A stretch of DNA of 12,437 nucleotides, taken from assembly GCA_949743895.1 (NCBI GenBank), contig CATJUX010000019.1, positions 1-12,437 on the forward strand, given 5' to 3'. The translations under genes and the position numbers were made by a program. The DNA comes from JANFXS01 sp022791155 (GTDB lineage: Bacteria; Bacillota; Clostridia; Lachnospirales; Anaerotignaceae). Every line of letters begins with the position of its first letter. The stretch's first letter is position 1. Below, one piece after another: positions 6,037-12,437 of the stretch. The notes below the pieces were generated by a model, which worked only from the letters and a program-made list of their open reading frames with translations, did not search any database and was not told the DNA's origin.

Positions 6037-6065
6037 ATTATACAATAATTGGCTGCTGACTTCAA
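6037..6065 (-). promoter_or_regulatory. sigma-A promoter of the VanW gene
   Basis: On the minus strand TTGAAG (6065-6060), a 17-nt spacer and a perfect TATAAT (6042-6037) are present. The predicted start near 6030 leaves a very short leader that begins at the ribosome binding site itself. Confidence 0.75.
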
Positions 6066-6312
6066 TGAAAGTTGTAGAAATATTAAGAATTTTGTCAGAA
6101 TAAGACATGGCAGAAATGTTTGTCCAAACAAAATTCTGTGCAGTATATATTTATATTCGAAGACAAATTGTTTTAGAACCATATTTTTGAGATTTATATG
6201 ACAGCTGTCGCTTTGCATTTTTTGGCTTCATTGAAACTAAAATGATATATGTCAAAAAGTTAAAAGTGTTTGTGGCAAAATATATTTTGAAAGAAATGTT
6301 TGACAGGAGGAT
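6066..6312 (+). other. divergent intergenic region upstream of the CorA gene
   Basis: A perfect 10-bp palindrome, GACAGCTGTC, lies at 6200-6209 and could be a protein-binding site. I see no Mg2+-sensing M-box riboswitch features and only weak promoter matches, for example TTGGCT with TATATG 18 nt later. The minus-strand frame across 6015-6218 has no support. Confidence 0.35.
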
Positions 6313-7260
6313 ATGTTTTTGATTTATGAATTGAATGGAGGCTTAAAAGAGATAGAAATTTCAAAAATCAGTTCCGGCAACATAACCGTGGGGATTGTGC
6401 CAATGTCAAAATTTGAGGAAAACAGAGACATATTCGGAGTGTCCAATGGCGTTGTGGCTGAATGCCGGCAAAGTTCCAAAAGTGCGGCGATAAGAAGCTC
6501 CATAGATGTTTATGATGACATGATTTTTGGAATTATAAACATTGTGGACATACGAAACATATGGGCAGAAAACGACAGAGCCGCTTTTTTGATCAAAAAG
6601 AATCTTTTTTTGCTTGTGGACATTGTTGACAGAGACAAAAGCATATGCGCCCTTTTTGATTCGGCCGTTCACAAAATCAACGCAGAAGATGCATCGCTTG
6701 AATGTGTGATATATTCCATATTGGAAAGCCTGATTCGTGACGACGTTGTGGAGCTTGAGGAAACGGAATTTGAAATAAGCGCCATGGAGGAGGAAATAAC
6801 AGCCGGAAACACAAACCGTGTTTTCACAGCGGAAATGCTTGCAATGAAGAAAAAGCTTCTCATGCTTCACAACTATTATGAACAGCTTGTTGACATTGGC
6901 GAGGAGCTGAATGAAAACAGAAACGGCGTGTTTGACGGCAAAAAACTGCATTGTTTTAAGCTTTTTGCCAAAAAGGCCGGAAGGCTGAGCCGGAATGTGG
7001 AGCGCCAGAGAGAAAACATTGTGCAGCTTTGGCAGGCCAATCAGGCCAATATGGATTACAGCCTAAACTGTGTCATAAAAATGTTCACTGTTGTCACAAC
7101 AGTTTTCATGCCGCTGACGCTTATAGCCGGGTGGTATGGCATGAACTTTGAGCATATGCCGGAATTGAGCTGGAAATATGGATATGCCATGGTGATTGTT
7201 TTGAGCACAATTGTTGTTGCATTTTGCGTGTGGTTTTTCAAAAAGAAAAATCTCTTTTGA
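6313..7260 (+). CDS. corA: CorA-family divalent cation transporter
   Basis: CorA proteins are pentameric inner-membrane channels for Mg2+ (some carry Co2+, Ni2+ or Zn2+). This 315-aa protein has the family layout: a soluble alpha/beta N-terminal domain (1-150), long stalk helices (about 150-255) and two C-terminal membrane helices (about 255-274 and 289-309). The signature GMN is at 276-278 within AGWYGMNFEHMPEL, followed by a basic tail (FFKKKNLF) as usual. Length is normal. Two starts compete: ATG 6313 is only 2 nt from AGGAGG (6305-6310), while TTG 6319 is 8 nt away and may be the true one, shortening the protein by two residues. It stands alone, divergent from the VanW gene. No terminator is obvious downstream. 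The ion cannot be told from sequence. Confidence 0.93.
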   Translation: MFLIYELNGGLKEIEISKISSGNITVGIVPMSKFEENRDIFGVSNGVVAECRQSSKSAAIRSSIDVYDDMIFGIINIVDIRNIWAENDRAAFLIKKNLFLLVDIVDRDKSICALFDSAVHKINAEDASLECVIYSILESLIRDDVVELEETEFEISAMEEEITAGNTNRVFTAEMLAMKKKLLMLHNYYEQLVDIGEELNENRNGVFDGKKLHCFKLFAKKAGRLSRNVERQRENIVQLWQANQANMDYSLNCVIKMFTVVTTVFMPLTLIAGWYGMNFEHMPELSWKYGYAMVIVLSTIVVAFCVWFFKKKNLF

Positions 7261-7698
7261 AAGATCAAATGGCGTTTTGTGAAGCTTGTTGTTGGGCAAT
7301 GTTTTCTGTTTATTTTAATGCAGTGGTTTACATTGAAAAATGTGCATAGACGTCATTTTGTGCGCGGCAGTTTTCGGTTTTTAATTTGCATTTTTGTGAA
7401 AATGTACAAAAAAATGTCAAAAATATCAGCCAAAAAAATAAAAACACATGGCTTAAAAATTATAAAACTGCACTATGAACGCTGTTTTTGAACTTGAATT
7501 TTAACTAATATTGAAATTTTATATCGTGATTTTTTGTTAATATTTTATATGTTGAGAATTTTTTGAAACATTTTGTTTAATTGTGAAATTTTTCGTTTAT
7601 TTAGTGCAAAATTGACAATTTATATGTCGCAAAACTCAAAAAAACATACTTTGAGCGACAAGAAATTCTTCTATACAAAATTAATGCTGTAATTTAAG
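7261..7698. other. AT-rich intergenic region
   Basis: More than 430 nt lie between the CorA gene and the RpiR promoter, without a credible gene; a 70-codon frame at 7279-7491 has no ribosome site and runs through low-complexity AT. From about 7380 on the DNA is very AT-rich with many A- and T-tracts, a composition that favours bending. No intrinsic terminator for the CorA gene was identified. The only clear structure is the inverted repeat at 7625-7660. Confidence 0.5.
7625..7660. promoter_or_regulatory. interrupted inverted repeat, candidate operator upstream of the RpiR operon
   Basis: TGTCG (7625-7629) and CTCAAA (7635-7640) are mirrored by TTTGAG (7650-7655) and CGACA (7656-7660), 11 pairs in all with a 5-nt insertion in the left arm. 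It lies about 40 nt upstream of the -35 box and is followed by a small palindrome, AAGAAATTCTT (7660-7670). It could bind the RpiR protein; no RpiR consensus was available to test this. Confidence 0.4.
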
Positions 7699-7727
7699 TT
7701 GAAAAATAGTAAAAATTATACTATATT
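7699..7727 (+). promoter_or_regulatory. sigma-A promoter of the RpiR-aldolase-dehydrogenase-kinase operon
   Basis: TTGAAA (7699-7704), a 17-nt spacer and TATATT (7722-7727) are present. Transcription would start near 7734, about 45 nt before the TTG start codon. No other promoter is evident before the downstream genes. Confidence 0.65.
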
Positions 7728-7780
7728 TTTTGACCATATTGTGGTATCCTAATTTTAGAGAACTTTGGGAGGGATCTGTT

Positions 7781-8656
7781 TTGGCCAAAGATTTGTTTAC
7801 AGAGATAAGGGTTAAATATAACACACTCTCTAAAAATCAGAAAACTATAGCCAATTATATTCTGGAAAACAGAGACAAATGCGTCAGAATGACACTCAGC
7901 GAATTGGGGAAAGAATGCAATTTAAGTGAAACAACCATAATAAGATTTATCAACAAACTTGAATATAAATCTTATCAAAATTTTCGCCTTGACATGGTTC
8001 AGGATCTCTCAAGCCACAAAATTGAAGACAGCTCAAGGGAATATCAAGAAATTAAATGCGGCGACAAAATTGACGACATTAAAAGAAAAGTCATTTCAAT
8101 AGCGTCAAGCGCCATAACTGACATTGACAATCTGCTTTCTGAACAGAAAATGGATGAGGCCGTTGGGCTCATTGAAAATGCAAAAAAAATTATGTTTTTT
8201 GGCGCAGGAGGTTCCGGGGTCATAGCCACTGATGTATATCACAAATTCCTTAGAAGCGGCCGCCATGTTGTCAACGAAAACAATTCTCACATAGCACTCA
8301 TACATGCTTCACAACTTTCGAAGGGAGATTTGCTTGTTCTCATTTCACATGAGGGAGAAAGCAAAGAAGTTCTTGAATGCTGCCGCCTTGCACAAAATGG
8401 CGGCGCAAAGGTCATTGGAATAACAAGCTATATGAACAGCGATTTGGCTGAAATGGCCGATTTGTGCATATTTAGCTCAACAAACGATTCGCCATATTAT
8501 ACCGAAGCAATGGTGAGCCGCATTGTTCAGCTTGTTATAATGGACATGCTTTTTATAACGGTTGCCACACATGATGACGACAAGGCCCTTTTGGCAATTG
8601 AAGCGGCCAACAGGGCCACAAGAGAAATGAAGATCCGCGTTGGTGAGGAGGAATGA
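7781..8656 (+). CDS. RpiR/MurR-family transcriptional regulator
   Basis: RpiR-family proteins pair an N-terminal helix-turn-helix with a C-terminal SIS (sugar isomerase) domain that senses phosphosugars. TTG 7781 is chosen as start because GGGAGGG (7767-7773) ends 7 nt before it; the upstream TTG 7730 overlaps the promoter. This gives 291 aa, normal for the family. The HTH_6 domain spans about 1-77, with the recognition region near LGKECNLSETTIIRFINKL (42-60). The SIS domain spans about 125-255, with GAGGSG (141-146) and SHEGES (189-194) forming the phosphosugar site and VIGITSY (211-217) typical of the fold. Its last codons overlap the aldolase start (ATGA), so it is the first gene of the operon and probably controls it, with a phosphorylated intermediate as effector. 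Activator or repressor action cannot be told. Confidence 0.93.
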   Translation: MAKDLFTEIRVKYNTLSKNQKTIANYILENRDKCVRMTLSELGKECNLSETTIIRFINKLEYKSYQNFRLDMVQDLSSHKIEDSSREYQEIKCGDKIDDIKRKVISIASSAITDIDNLLSEQKMDEAVGLIENAKKIMFFGAGGSGVIATDVYHKFLRSGRHVVNENNSHIALIHASQLSKGDLLVLISHEGESKEVLECCRLAQNGGAKVIGITSYMNSDLAEMADLCIFSSTNDSPYYTEAMVSRIVQLVIMDMLFITVATHDDDKALLAIEAANRATREMKIRVGEEE

Positions 8657-9504
8657 AAAACGTGTTTGTCAATTTGAAACATGTTCTTGAAGGAACAATG
8701 GAAGAAAGAAGGGCAGTTGGCTCTTTCAATGTTTATAGCTTTGAAACAATCAATGGCGTGGCAAAAGCGGCCAAAGAGACGTGCGCACCAGTTATAATAT
8801 CATTTGGCGCGTCATATCTCAAAAACATGCCTCTTGAAACAGCCGTGTATATTGCCCAAAAGGCCGTTGATGAAAATGGAATTAAAGCAGCCCTCCATTT
8901 GGATCATTGCACTGACTTTGACATAATCAAAAGGGCTGTGGAGGCCGGGTTTTCATCAGTTATGTATGACGGTTCGGCGCTTGGCTTTGATGAAAACATG
9001 GCCAACACAAAAAAGATAGTTGAAATGGCTCATGCCAAAAATGTGTCTGTTGAGGCCGAGTTGGGAAGCCTTGCGTTGGGGCAGTTTTCCAACGAGGTTG
9101 AAATTGACCACGGCCAAAGCTACACCGATCCGGCCTTGGCATCAAAGTTTGCCGCTGAAACAGGCATCGACGCGCTGGCTGTTTCAATTGGAACTGTGCA
9201 TGGCATGTATAAAGCGGAGCCAAATATACGCATTGACATATTGAAAGAGATAAAAGAGAATGTCAAAATTCCGCTTGTGCTTCACGGAGGAAGCGGCACT
9301 CCTGAAAAAAAGATATTGGAGTGCATTGAAAACGGAATATGCAAAATTAATGTGAACACTGAAATTTCTCAGTTCACAATGGAGAAGATAAAACAGCTGC
9401 TCAATGCAGAGCCAAACGCACATCTCTCAAAACTGTCAATTGAAGAAATTTCGTTTGTGAGAGAGATTGTGTCAAAATATATACATTTATTTATGAATAA
9501 ATGA
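8653..9504 (+). CDS. class II ketose-bisphosphate aldolase, GatY/KbaY-like
   Basis: Zinc-dependent class II aldolases cleave ketose (bis)phosphates to dihydroxyacetone phosphate and an aldehyde. The 283-aa length is that of the short GatY/KbaY branch. Key residues are in place: catalytic Asp84 with zinc ligand His85 (LHLDH), Glu136 region (VEAELG 133-138), zinc ligands His183 (GTVHG) and His211 (VLHGGSG), and the phosphate-binding NVNTE (233-237). The ATG at 8653 overlaps the RpiR stop, but GGAGG (8647-8651) ends only 1 nt before it. The in-frame GTG 8662, 10 nt away, would give MFVNLKHVL, the usual start of the family, and may be the real one. No phosphofructokinase-like gene accompanies it. 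The partners (a 3-hydroxyisobutyrate-type dehydrogenase and a DUF1537 kinase) suggest an acid-sugar-derived substrate rather than fructose or tagatose bisphosphate. Confidence 0.9.
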   Translation: MKNVFVNLKHVLEGTMEERRAVGSFNVYSFETINGVAKAAKETCAPVIISFGASYLKNMPLETAVYIAQKAVDENGIKAALHLDHCTDFDIIKRAVEAGFSSVMYDGSALGFDENMANTKKIVEMAHAKNVSVEAELGSLALGQFSNEVEIDHGQSYTDPALASKFAAETGIDALAVSIGTVHGMYKAEPNIRIDILKEIKENVKIPLVLHGGSGTPEKKILECIENGICKINVNTEISQFTMEKIKQLLNAEPNAHLSKLSIEEISFVREIVSKYIHLFMNK

Positions 9505-9524
9505 AAAATGAGGAGGAGTTTGCT

Positions 9525-10415
9525 ATGAAAAAAGCAGGTTTTGTTGGTCTGGGAATTATGGGAAGGCCAATGGCAAAAAATCTTTTAAAAGGCGGCTGTG
9601 AACTGATGGTTTATGACATCAACAAAGAAGCTGTTGACGATCTTGTTGCTTCAGGCGCAATTTCGGCAAGCCTTGAAGAAATAGGAAAAGAGTGTGAAAT
9701 AATATTTACAATTCTTCCCAACGGAAAAATCGTTTCGGATGTTCTTTTTGGCGACAAGGGCGTGGCCTCAACAGTCAAAGAGGGCGCTGTTGTGTGCGAC
9801 ATGAGCTCTGTCACGCCAACTGAAAGCAAGGCTTGCTTTGAAAAACTTTTGGCCAAAGGCGTTGGCTTTGTTGATTCACCTGTTTCCGGCGGCGAGCCAA
9901 AAGCAATTGACGGAACTTTGGCGTTCATGGCCGGCGGCGAGGAAAAGGACTTTGAGGCTGTCAAGCCATATATGGACATCATGGGCTCCAGTGCGCTTTT
10001 GATTGGCCCAAGCGGAAGCGGTTCTGTCACAAAACTTGCCAACCAAATCATTGTCAACCTCACAATTGCCACTGTTTCGGAGGCATTTGTTCTTGCCACA
10101 AAAGCCGGGGCCGATCCTGTGAAGGTTTACAACGCCATAAGAGGCGGCCTTGCCGGAAGCACCGTTTTGGATGCAAAAATCCCCATGATTGTTGAAAGAA
10201 ATTTCAAACCGGGCGGAAAAATTTCAATCAACCACAAAGACATAAAAAACGTTATAAACACAGCTCATGACATTGACTGCCCTGTGCCTTTGACAGCACA
10301 GCTTTTTGAAATCATGCAGGCTCTCAAAGTTGGCGGACATATGGATGACGACCATTCAGGAATTGTTCAATATTTTGAGCAGCTTGCCAATGTAGAAGTT
10401 AAAAAGGTACAATAA
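9525..10415 (+). CDS. NAD(P)-dependent 3-hydroxyisobutyrate-dehydrogenase-family oxidoreductase (LtnD/GarR-like)
   Basis: This beta-hydroxyacid dehydrogenase family oxidises C2 or C3 hydroxyls of small hydroxy acids or reduces tartronate semialdehyde. ATG 9525 is chosen because AGGAGG (9511-9516) precedes it; an ATG at 9501 overlaps the aldolase stop but lies ahead of that site. The protein has 296 aa. The Rossmann motif GLGIMGRPMAKNL is at 8-20, Asp31 follows the second strand (VYDINKEA), which favours NAD+, the substrate motif DSPVSGGEPKAIDG is at 117-130, and the catalytic Lys170 lies in GSGSVTKLANQ (164-174). The all-helical C-terminal domain is complete. Linkage to a DUF1537 kinase points to a sugar-acid dehydrogenase such as threonate dehydrogenase rather than valine catabolism. 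Exact substrate is not readable. Confidence 0.9.
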   Translation: MKKAGFVGLGIMGRPMAKNLLKGGCELMVYDINKEAVDDLVASGAISASLEEIGKECEIIFTILPNGKIVSDVLFGDKGVASTVKEGAVVCDMSSVTPTESKACFEKLLAKGVGFVDSPVSGGEPKAIDGTLAFMAGGEEKDFEAVKPYMDIMGSSALLIGPSGSGSVTKLANQIIVNLTIATVSEAFVLATKAGADPVKVYNAIRGGLAGSTVLDAKIPMIVERNFKPGGKISINHKDIKNVINTAHDIDCPVPLTAQLFEIMQALKVGGHMDDDHSGIVQYFEQLANVEVKKVQ

Positions 10416-10428
10416 AAGGAGAATTGTT

Positions 10429-11868
10429 ATGACAGAAGTTAAGCCTATCAGCGTTGATATATTATCATCATTCAAAGCCGTTGATGAAAAAAAGGTTGAT
10501 GAAATGCTGAAAGAAGCGTTGAGCAGCCTGAACAAAAAAATTGTTGTTCTTGACGACGATCCAACAGGCGTGCAAACGGTCAACAATGTTTCGGTTTACA
10601 CAAACTGGGAAGTTGAAACACTCATTGAAGGCTTTAATGAAAAAAACAGCATATTCTTTGTGCTCACAAATTCAAGGGGGCTCACAGTTCCTCAAACAAC
10701 AGCGGCACACAAGGAAATGGCAAAAAACATATTTGAGGCGGCAAAGGCAACAGGCCGCCAATACATAATAATCAGCAGAAGCGACTCCACGCTTAGAGGA
10801 CACTATCCTTTGGAGCCTATGCTCCTTAAAGATGAAACAGAAGCACTCACAGGCAAAAAGATTGACGGCGAAGTTATGTTCCCATTTTTCAAAGAAGGCG
10901 GCCGCTTCACAATAGACAACATACACTATGTGAAAGAGGGCGACATGCTCACTCCAGCGGGCATGACAGAGTTTGCCAAAGACAAATCGTTTGGCTATTC
11001 GGCAAGCCACATGGGTGAATATTGCGAAGAAAAGTCAAAAGGGGCTTTCAAGGCTGAAGACATGACATATATTTCGCTTGACGAAATCCGAAATCTTGAG
11101 ATTGACAAAATCACAGAAAAACTGATGTCTGTCAGCGGATTTGGAAAAGTTATAGTGAATGCTGTGGATTATGTTGATGCAAAGATATTTGCCATAGCAT
11201 TTTGCAAGGCTGTTGCTCAGGGAAAAGAGTTCATATTCAGGAGCGCGGCGGCCATCACAAAAGTTTTGGGAGGCGTTGGCGACAAAGCGCTTCTCACAAA
11301 AGACGAACTTGTCGAAGCCGGAAATGTCAATGGCGGCATTGTTTTGATTGGCTCACATGTCAAAAAAACAACAGCACAGTTCGAAGAACTCAAAAACTGC
11401 AAATATCCTTTGGAATTTATTGAGTTCCACGCCGGGCGTGTGCTTGAGGAGGGCGGCCTTAAAGACGAGGTTGCCAAAGTTGTGGCAAAGGCCGAGGAGC
11501 TCATTGGAAGCGGAAAGTCGGTTGTTGTGTATACAAGCCGCGAGTTGGTTAAGCTTGACACTGATGACAAAGATAAAATACTTGAGGCATCTGTTGCAAT
11601 TTCAGACGCTGTCACAAGTGTCATTGGCAATTTGAACATAAAGCCAAACTTCATAATTGCCAAAGGCGGCATAACATCCAGCGACGTTGGCACAAAAGCG
11701 CTCAAGGTTAGACGCGCCACAGTTATGGGCCAGATCAAGCCGGGCATTCCTGTTTGGATGACAGGCGCTGAAAGCAAGTTCCCAAACATGCCATATGTTA
11801 TATTCCCCGGCAATGTGGGCGAGGTCACAACTCTCAAAGAAGCTGTAGAAACATTGATGGGTGAATGA
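10429..11868 (+). CDS. DUF1537 four-carbon acid sugar kinase family protein
   Basis: DUF1537 proteins are ATP-dependent kinases; characterised members (OtnK, DtnK, OiaK types) phosphorylate 3-oxo-tetronates, threonate or 3-oxo-isoapionate. This 479-aa protein has an N-terminal substrate domain with LDDDPTGVQT (41-50) and SRSDSTLRGHYPLEP (116-130), and a C-terminal nucleotide domain with IAKGGITSSDVGTKAL (410-425), GQIKPGIPVW (434-443) and FPGNVGE (459-465). The usual KSGNFG-type loop of the family appears here as FPGNVGE, a possible sign of a distinct subgroup. AAAGGAG (10415-10421) lies 7 nt before ATG 10429, and the gap to the dehydrogenase is 13 nt, so they are co-transcribed. It is the last gene of the operon. 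It should act on the oxidised product of the dehydrogenase, giving the phosphorylated substrate for the aldolase; this order is inferred. Confidence 0.9.
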   Translation: MTEVKPISVDILSSFKAVDEKKVDEMLKEALSSLNKKIVVLDDDPTGVQTVNNVSVYTNWEVETLIEGFNEKNSIFFVLTNSRGLTVPQTTAAHKEMAKNIFEAAKATGRQYIIISRSDSTLRGHYPLEPMLLKDETEALTGKKIDGEVMFPFFKEGGRFTIDNIHYVKEGDMLTPAGMTEFAKDKSFGYSASHMGEYCEEKSKGAFKAEDMTYISLDEIRNLEIDKITEKLMSVSGFGKVIVNAVDYVDAKIFAIAFCKAVAQGKEFIFRSAAAITKVLGGVGDKALLTKDELVEAGNVNGGIVLIGSHVKKTTAQFEELKNCKYPLEFIEFHAGRVLEEGGLKDEVAKVVAKAEELIGSGKSVVVYTSRELVKLDTDDKDKILEASVAISDAVTSVIGNLNIKPNFIIAKGGITSSDVGTKALKVRRATVMGQIKPGIPVWMTGAESKFPNMPYVIFPGNVGEVTTLKEAVETLMGE

Positions 11869-12079
11869 GGCTGAAAAATTCACAATTGCTATATTGACAG
11901 AAGTTTTTTGAGCGACACAGAAAAAATGAATGTTTCAACATTTTTTGAACCAGGTTTCAAAAATGCTTGTGCATGATTGTTTTTGCATAGTTTGTGAACA
12001 AAACATTTGAGGCTTTTGTGATTCATGCCGTTTATGCTTCTATATATTTAATAAGAATATATATCAAACAAAACAACAA
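11869..12079. other. non-coding region after the kinase gene
   Basis: No gene, tRNA or promoter with a target is seen. A short mirrored stretch, TTTTTGAA with TTCAAAAA around 11942-11963, has almost no loop and is not a good terminator. The nearest terminator-like hairpin is at 12080. Confidence 0.5.
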
Positions 12080-12138
12080 GGGTGTTTCAAAATGCAGCTA
12101 AGCTGAAATTATATTTTGAAACACCCGATTTTGTTTTT
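12080..12138 (+). terminator. 14-bp perfect hairpin with T-tract, probable operon terminator
   Basis: GGGTGTTTCAAAAT (12080-12093) pairs without mismatch with ATTTTGAAACACCC (12113-12126). The 19-nt loop holds AGCTAAGCT. The downstream stretch to 12138 has TTTT, G, TTTTT. The minus strand also runs into a T-rich stretch (complement of 12062-12079), so it could stop transcription in both directions. It is 211 nt after the kinase stop. Confidence 0.7.
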
Positions 12139-12205
12139 GGAAGATAATTTTGGCCGGCAAAAATAATGGCGTTCTGCTGGACAGAAATGCCCCGGACTGT
12201 CAGCG

Positions 12206-12437
12206 CCAATGCTTGGCAGCGCTATTTGTCGCGGGTTCGAGGTATTGCCTTTGTTGATGTTTAATGTTATTAGGGGTTTTGGAAAAGTTGTTTGTTTTGT
12301 TAAGTTTGAAAAAAAGTATAGGTTTTGAAATTTATGCCAAATGGTCTTTTAGCTTTTTGAAAATTCCCAATAGCGTTAAACATTAACAAAGGCTAAAACT
12401 TGAACTGCCGACAAAAAGCGTGGCCAAGGAGGGAGGG
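12206..12437 (+). repeat. giant imperfect foldback (inverted repeat), cut by the window edge
   Basis: The core arms 12247-12280 and 12360-12393 pair at 33 of 34 positions (28 Watson-Crick, 5 G-U, one A-C mismatch). After one G-G mismatch they continue inward for nine pairs (12282-12290 with 12350-12358). Outward, weaker but clear blocks follow: 12234-12241 with 12399-12406, 12225-12231 with 12409-12415, 12219-12223 with 12417-12421, and 12212-12217 with 12423-12428. The apical loop is about 59 nt and carries no reading frame of note. The structure may extend past 12437. It could be a foldback miniature transposable element or a structured non-coding RNA. Confidence 0.75.

Noticed and set aside
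5721..6059. 112-codon plus-strand ORF rich in Ser and Ala
   Set aside because: It is the reverse reading of the Glu/Ala/Arg coiled coil of the VanW protein.
6066..6312. Magnesium riboswitch upstream of CorA
   Set aside because: The conserved M-box blocks and a terminator alternative are not visible in this AT-rich leader.
11217..11837. 206-codon minus-strand ORF
   Set aside because: It lies fully inside the DUF1537 gene on the opposite strand, with no start signals; the same holds for 9611-10099 opposite the dehydrogenase.
12225..12250. GGTTCGA, resembling a tRNA T-loop
   Set aside because: The bases after the loop do not pair with those before it, and no anticodon or acceptor stem surrounds it; the stretch is explained by the foldback arms.

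Overview
The window looks like a chromosomal segment of a low-GC, Gram-positive Firmicute, most likely a member of the Clostridia. This rests on AT-rich intergenic DNA, strong AGGAGG-type ribosome binding sites, repeated use of TTG and GTG starts, sigma-A promoters with near-consensus boxes, and families typical of that group (phi LC3 holin, Amidase_3 endolysin, VanW, RpiR). No rRNA, tRNA or CRISPR array was found.

Layout. (1) Positions 1-2829 are the late end of a prophage, read left to right: two small tail-region proteins, a 91-aa unknown protein, an XhlA-like membrane/coiled-coil protein, a phi LC3-type holin and an N-acetylmuramoyl-L-alanine amidase, closed by a strong terminator. The order is reminiscent of the xkdW-xkdX-xepA-xhlA-xhlB-xlyA end of Bacillus PBSX. 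The rest of the phage lies off the left edge. (2) Positions 2830-4534 hold a single secreted protein with a caspase/gingipain-like (clan CD) His/Cys pair, expressed from a near-perfect promoter through a ~135-nt leader. (3) Positions 4737-6065 hold two minus-strand genes: a VanW-domain envelope protein with a charged coiled coil, and a 64-aa orphan protein whose Shine-Dalgarno lies inside a 12-bp hairpin. (4) Positions 6313-7260 hold a CorA-type divalent cation transporter. (5) Positions 7699-11868 form a compact catabolic operon: RpiR regulator, class II ketose-bisphosphate aldolase, 3-hydroxyisobutyrate-dehydrogenase-family oxidoreductase and DUF1537 (four-carbon acid sugar kinase family) kinase. 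(6) Positions 11869-12437 are non-coding and hold a 14-bp perfect hairpin and then one half-visible giant foldback structure of at least 230 nt that runs off the right edge.

How the genes work together. The operon reads as an oxidise, phosphorylate, retro-aldol route for an unidentified acid-sugar-like compound, controlled by a phosphosugar-sensing RpiR protein. It differs from the described tetronate pathway because a GatY/KbaY-type zinc aldolase stands where an AraD-like decarboxylase and an isomerase would be, and no transporter is present. The most unusual items are this operon variant, the foldback element at the right edge, the secreted caspase-fold protein with its leader, and the hairpin-buried start of the 64-aa gene.
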